Shown here: positions 7,156 to 10,319 of the stretch, piece by piece
Position numbering within the stretch: the first letter of the stretch is position 1
Layout of the letters: every line of letters begins with the position of its first letter
Assembly: GCA_024278155.1 (NCBI GenBank)
Contig: JAJRTT010000333.1
Location: 1 to 10,319, forward strand
Source of the DNA: Bacteroidota bacterium
GTDB lineage: Bacteria; Bacteroidota; Bacteroidia; Bacteroidales; JAADJA01
DNA: 10,319 nt
Direction: 5' to 3'
The notes under the pieces: model-generated
What the model was told of the DNA's origin: nothing
Database searches by the model: none
What the model saw: the letters and a program-made list of their open reading frames with translations, nothing else
Program-made: the position numbers and the translations under genes

Positions 7156-7450
7156 AAAAAACATCCCCACCTAATTGTTAAGTCAATGTTAAAATGACGC
7201 AGGCAAGTTAATTCACCGGATGACTGAGTAATAGAATATGTAGCATGATCGAAGCTTTGTGAAACTTTAATATTTGGGTCATCCGATGAGCAGCGATCTT
7301 TTTCGTTGACCTGACACCAGGCAAAAACCCAACGCAACCCATCCCGGCTATCACACAGCCCGGTACACAGAGGGGAGTCACGGTTACCGAATTCCATTTG
7401 GGAAAATTAAAGTCACCGTCTATTGAAAACCAGTTAAACTATTTTTACCG
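7156..7450. other. Gene-free interval with a GC-richer segment of unknown nature
   Basis: No convincing gene is present. An 8-bp inverted pair CGGATGAC (7217-7224) and GTCATCCG (7278-7285) spans 53 bases. A segment at about 7300-7400 is richer in GC than the surrounding intergenic DNA. It holds small stems: CCTG-ACAC-CAGG, and CCCGGCT (7343-7349) with AGCCCGG (7357-7363), which has one mismatch. The minus strand is open across 7397-7156, but that frame continues antisense into the helicase gene, so it is not taken as coding. It may be a decayed repeat or a structured RNA; I recognise neither a riboswitch nor a known RNA family. Confidence 0.45.
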
Positions 7451-7458
7451 TACTTTTG
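7451..7458 (+). promoter_or_regulatory. -7 element (TACTTTTG) before the M64 peptidase gene
   Basis: This is an exact match to TAnnTTTG. The nearest TTG is 25 bases upstream (7423-7425), too far for a normal -33 element, so only the -7 half is supported. Initiation near 7464 would give a leader of about 47 bases to the ATG at 7511. Confidence 0.5.
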
Positions 7459-7510
7459 TTTTAAAAATGCCAATTTGTATAAATTGGTTCAAACTTTCAA
7501 TTAATTCCCA

Positions 7511-8782
7511 ATGAAAAAACTCACAAGCTTCATCCTGGTTTTATTAGCATACAATAGCCTCTTTGCCAATTTCGATTCCGTTTTTTATAATCGGACCCTG
7601 CGCATCGACTATTCCCATGCAGGTAACAAAACAACCGAATCCTGGTTTATCGGTGAAATCAAAACAGAGCCTTTTTGGGGAGGGACACATACGAAATTGA
7701 TCGACACATTGATGTATGGCAAATACTTTTTCAAGGCATTCGATCTCAAAACCGGTTCATTGATCTATTCACGTGGATATGGCAGTCTTTTTGCCGAATG
7801 GCAGACCACAGGTGAAGCAAAGGAAATCCCCCGTAGTTTTGTGGAATCCGTTATCATGCCCCTTCCAAAAGACAGTGCGAAAATCGTTTTTTTTAGCCGC
7901 AATAAAAACGGGGAATTTGAAGAGAAAATGAACTACATTTATAATCCAGCCGATTATTTCGTTTCGCCGGAAAGGAGGTTGCAATTCCCCTCTTTTGATG
8001 TTTTCATTTCGGGCGAACCCAACGAAAAAGTGGACATTGTCATTCTTCCCGAGGGATATACAAAGGAAGAAATGGGAAAATTTATTGGTGATTGCCAGAA
8101 ATTCAAGGAAATCCTTTTTTCGTTTTCCCCTTACAAAGAAAATGCTGACAAATTCAATATCCGTGGCATTCTTGCGCCTTCGCCACAATCGGGAACGGAT
8201 ATCCCTGCCGATACCATTTGGAAAGAAACCCTGTTGAATACCTCATTTTATACTTTCGACAGCGAACGCTATTGCATGGCACGCGATTTCAAAAGCGTTC
8301 GGGACATGGCCGCCAATGCGCCCTACGACCAGATTTACATCCTGGTAAATTCCAGCAAGTACGGTGGCGGCGCCATCTATAACCATTATTCCATCAGCGT
8401 GAGCGGAAACCTGAAAGCATCAAAGATATTCGTTCATGAATTCGGGCATGGGTTTGCCGGATTGGGAGACGAATATTACACTTCGGATGTAGCTTACAGT
8501 GAGTTTTACCCAACGGATGTGGAACCCTGGGAACCCAACCTGACCACACTCGTTGAGTTCGACAGAAAATGGAAAAATCTTTTAAGCCCCGACACTCCAA
8601 TCCCAACCCCCGACACAGGTATTTACCGGACAAGCCTGGGCGTTTTCGAAGGTGGTGGTTATGCGGCCAAAGGGGTTTACCGCCCCAAACATGATTGCCT
8701 GATGAATTCGTTCAGTGGCAACGATTTTTGCGAAGTGTGCCAAGAAACTATTGAGAAAATGATTCGTTTTTATACAGAATAA
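7511..8782 (+). CDS. Secreted M64-family zinc metallopeptidase
   Basis: This 423-residue protein carries an N-terminal signal peptide ('MKKLTSFILVLLAYNSLFA'). An N-terminal beta-rich domain (about residues 20-160) resembles the M64 N-domain. The peptidase domain that follows is introduced by 'VDIVILPEGYTKEEM'. The zinc site is 'HEFGHGFAGLGDEY': H309 and H313 as ligands, E310 as general base, and D320 as the likely third ligand. The late 'PKHDCLMNSF' and 'FCEVCQETI' segments are also typical of the family, whose prototype is an IgA peptidase from Clostridium ramosum. Bacteroidota carry many homologues of unproven specificity, so IgA cleavage should not be assumed. No T9SS tail is present, so a periplasmic or other export route is likely. 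The protein appears full-length with the catalytic residues intact. It is preceded by its own -7 box and followed closely by the ptb promoter. Confidence 0.9.
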   Translation: MKKLTSFILVLLAYNSLFANFDSVFYNRTLRIDYSHAGNKTTESWFIGEIKTEPFWGGTHTKLIDTLMYGKYFFKAFDLKTGSLIYSRGYGSLFAEWQTTGEAKEIPRSFVESVIMPLPKDSAKIVFFSRNKNGEFEEKMNYIYNPADYFVSPERRLQFPSFDVFISGEPNEKVDIVILPEGYTKEEMGKFIGDCQKFKEILFSFSPYKENADKFNIRGILAPSPQSGTDIPADTIWKETLLNTSFYTFDSERYCMARDFKSVRDMAANAPYDQIYILVNSSKYGGGAIYNHYSISVSGNLKASKIFVHEFGHGFAGLGDEYYTSDVAYSEFYPTDVEPWEPNLTTLVEFDRKWKNLLSPDTPIPTPDTGIYRTSLGVFEGGGYAAKGVYRPKHDCLMNSFSGNDFCEVCQETIEKMIRFYTE

Positions 8783-8787
8783 TTTTG

Positions 8788-8817
8788 TTGTTAATCAGAT
8801 AACAATTTATACTTTTG
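8788..8817 (+). promoter_or_regulatory. Promoter of the ptb-buk operon (TTG-N19-TACTTTTG)
   Basis: TTG at 8788-8790 lies exactly 19 bases before TACTTTTG at 8810-8817, a full Bacteroidota sigma-A-type promoter. It begins six bases after the stop of the M64 gene, so ptb is transcribed independently. Initiation near 8823-8825 leaves an A-rich leader of about 27 bases before the ATG at 8851. Confidence 0.8.
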
Positions 8818-8850
8818 CCGCAAAATTCTGATATATATAAAACAAATAAA

Positions 8851-9747
8851 ATGATCACGAAAATATCCCAACTAGTTGACATGGCGAAAGCCAAGAGAAA
8901 AAGAAAAATAGCCGTTGCCATGGCCGGCGATTATGACGTGCTTGAAGCTTTGAAAAATGCTGAAGAATACGACATCATTGACCCAATATTTGTGGGTGTC
9001 CAATCAAAAATCGAAACGATTTCAAAAGAGATTGGCTACGACATCAGCAAACATGAAATCATTCATGTGGAAGACCGCTTTGAGGCATCGCTCAGGGCCA
9101 CCCAGCTTATCCGTGATGGCGAAGCCGATCTGCTGATGAAAGGTTTGGTCAGCACAGGAATTTTGCTGAAGGCTGTCGTAAACAAAGAGCATGGGTTGCG
9201 CATGGGTTCGATTATCAGCCATGTGGCCATCTTTGAAACTCCCCAATACCATAAGCTTTTGGGCATTACGGATGCCGCCATGAATGTCGCACCTACTTTT
9301 GAAGACAAGATTTCCATCATTAAAAATGCCGTTCAGGTATTCCACAAACTTGGCGAGCCCAACCCAAAAGTGGCTGTTTGCGGGGCAGTGGAAACCGTTA
9401 ACCAACGGATGGAATCGACCATGCACGCCGCCACCCTTTCGATGATGAACAAAAGGGACCAAATCACGGGTTGCCTTATTGATGGGCCTTTGGCTTTGGA
9501 CAATGCCATTTCGAAAAAAGCGGCACAGGTAAAAAATATCCATAGCGATGTGGCCGGCGATGTGGATATCGTGGTCGCACCCGACATCAACGGGGCAAAC
9601 TTCCTTTATAAATCCCTGATTTTCCTCGGGGCCGCCAATGCAGCGGCGGTGATCATGGGCGCAAAAGTCCCCATCGTTTTGACCTCAAGGGCCGATTCGG
9701 AAAAAATCAAATTCAATTCCATTGCACTCGCAGCGGCAATTGGGTAA
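8851..9747 (+). CDS. ptb: Phosphate butyryltransferase (phosphate acyltransferase family)
   Basis: This 298-residue protein has the full length of the Ptb family. It catalyses acyl-CoA + phosphate to acyl-phosphate + CoA, with butyryl-CoA or branched-chain acyl-CoA as the usual substrates, in the cytoplasm. Family features are the N-terminal 'KIAVAMAGDYDVLEAL', the 'LLMKGLVSTGILLKAVVNKE' block (K97-G98 onward), 'ITDAAMNVAPTFEDKI', 'KVAVCGAVETVN' and 'GDVDIVVAPDINGANFLYKS'. The ATG at 8851 is the start, because an in-frame TTG at 8815 lies within the -7 box of the promoter. Butyrate kinase follows 67 bases downstream, which favours butyryl- over acetyltransferase. The exact acyl chain cannot be read from sequence. 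The two genes together yield one ATP per acid released, from carbohydrate or branched-chain amino acid fermentation. Confidence 0.92.
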   Translation: MITKISQLVDMAKAKRKRKIAVAMAGDYDVLEALKNAEEYDIIDPIFVGVQSKIETISKEIGYDISKHEIIHVEDRFEASLRATQLIRDGEADLLMKGLVSTGILLKAVVNKEHGLRMGSIISHVAIFETPQYHKLLGITDAAMNVAPTFEDKISIIKNAVQVFHKLGEPNPKVAVCGAVETVNQRMESTMHAATLSMMNKRDQITGCLIDGPLALDNAISKKAAQVKNIHSDVAGDVDIVVAPDINGANFLYKSLIFLGAANAAAVIMGAKVPIVLTSRADSEKIKFNSIALAAAIG

Positions 9748-9757
9748 TTATTCTGTA

Positions 9758-9801
9758 ATTGGAACGCAGGGAGGCACGGCCGTGCCTCCCTGCGTTCCAA
9801 T
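9758..9801. repeat. Perfect 44-bp palindrome without spacer between ptb and buk
   Basis: Bases 9758-9779 are the exact reverse complement of 9780-9801 (22-bp arms, no loop bases, centre CACGG/CCGTG). The arms are GC-rich while the flanks are AT-rich. No T-run follows on either strand, so it is not a standard intrinsic terminator. In RNA it would form a very stable hairpin that could stabilise the ptb message or reduce read-through into buk. It may equally be one copy of a dispersed palindromic repeat. Confidence 0.9.
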
Positions 9802-9814
9802 AAATCAAACAATA

Positions 9815-10319
9815 ATGCACCATGGCCAATTCATATTAGCAATCAACCCCGGATCCACATCCACCAAGATAGCTGTGTATGAAGGAGAAATCCCCGTATT
9901 CCTGAAAAACATCAAGCATTCCACCAAGGAGATGGAACAATTCGACAAAATCACCGACCAGTTCCAGTTCAGGAAAAACCTTATTTTATCGCAATTGGAA
10001 GAAGCAGAAATCCCGCTTTCGGAAATACAGATCGTTGTTGGCCGCGGCGGCTTGCTGAAACCCATCGAGTCGGGAGTATATGAGGTGAACGATGCGATGA
10101 TCCATGATTTACGGAACAGTCCGCTAGGTGAACATGCCAGCAACCTCGGTGGTTTGATTGCCGATGAGATTGCCCGGACTTTAAAAGATGCCAAGGCATA
10201 CATCGCCAACCCGGTTGTCGTTGACGAGATGGATGACATTGCCCGCTTTGCAGGACACCCGAAATTCAAACGGATTTCCATTTTCCATGCCCTGAACCAA
10301 AAAGCCGTTGCCCGTGAAC
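9815..10319 (+). CDS. buk: Butyrate kinase, N-terminal half (3' truncated by the window)
   Basis: 168 codons are present of a protein that usually has about 355-360 residues; the frame is open at the right edge. It belongs to the acetokinase/ASKHA family and transfers phosphate from butyryl-phosphate (or a branched acyl-phosphate) to ADP, giving ATP and the free acid. Diagnostic features are the N-terminal phosphate-binding 'AINPGSTSTKIAVYEGE' (N11 to K18), 'VVGRGGLLKPIESGVYEVN' with R77, 'GEHASNLGGLIADEIA', 'NPVVVDEMDDIARFAGHP' and 'SIFHALNQKAVARE'. The ATG at 9815 places the NPGST motif at the usual distance from the N-terminus; the ATG at 9822 is out of frame. It lies 67 bases after ptb with a long palindrome between, and no separate promoter was seen. 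Confidence 0.93.
   Translation, partial: MHHGQFILAINPGSTSTKIAVYEGEIPVFLKNIKHSTKEMEQFDKITDQFQFRKNLILSQLEEAEIPLSEIQIVVGRGGLLKPIESGVYEVNDAMIHDLRNSPLGEHASNLGGLIADEIARTLKDAKAYIANPVVVDEMDDIARFAGHPKFKRISIFHALNQKAVARE

Noticed and set aside
7140..7180. Possible terminator after the helicase (TGGGGA and TCCCCA around an A-run)
   Set aside because: The stem is only six pairs with a 12-base A-rich loop and no following T-run on the plus strand.
7083..7397. Minus-strand open frame of 104 codons opposite the helicase 3' end
   Set aside because: About a quarter of it is antisense to the helicase gene, and there is no recognisable domain or promoter box. The intergenic part is reported as a finding instead.
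9805..10281. Minus-strand open frame of 158 codons opposite buk
   Set aside because: The plus-strand frame carries every butyrate kinase motif; the antisense protein is Ser/Ile-rich with no domain.
1..10319. CRISPR array or defence system
   Set aside because: No regularly spaced direct repeats and no cas, restriction, toxin-antitoxin or other defence genes were found; the helicase stands alone.

Overview
The window reads as chromosomal DNA of a Bacteroidota, most likely a fermentative member of the Bacteroidales/Marinilabiliales type (inference). The evidence is a C-terminal type IX secretion (T9SS) sorting domain, a carboxypeptidase-regulatory-like beta-sandwich protein, a lipidated BamA-family protein of the TamL type, promoters with the Bacteroidota -7 element TAnnTTTG, mostly Shine-Dalgarno-free A-rich leaders, and a phosphate butyryltransferase/butyrate kinase pair.

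Layout. 1-347 (+): 3' end of a T9SS-secreted protein. 435-1208 (-): small exported protein with a carboxypeptidase-regulatory-like domain, convergent with the first gene. 1362-1901 and 1912-2514 (+): a two-gene operon of related, unrecognised exported proteins that look like a diverged tandem duplication. 2571-2754 (-): a complete tRNA-Val(UAC) unit with promoter, tRNA and intrinsic terminator. 2918-5254 (+): TamL-like outer-membrane assembly protein with its own promoter. 5255-5730: gene-free, holding two structured inverted-repeat elements. 5731-7155 (+): RecD/Dda-like SF1 helicase. 7156-7510: gene-free, with a GC-richer segment of unknown nature and a promoter near its end. 7511-8782 (+): secreted M64-family zinc peptidase. 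8788-10319 (+): promoter, ptb, a perfect 44-bp palindrome and the first part of buk, which runs off the window.

Together. Much of the window serves the cell envelope: a T9SS cargo, exported small proteins, the outer-membrane assembly factor and a secreted peptidase. The ptb-buk operon converts acyl-CoA to acyl-phosphate and then to the free acid plus ATP, a substrate-level phosphorylation step that fits an anaerobic or facultative fermenter. The helicase and tRNA are housekeeping. No clear new defence or mobile system is visible. The least explained items are the zero-spacer palindrome between ptb and buk, the nested inverted repeat at 5395-5468, the segment at about 7217-7400 and the tandem paralogue pair.
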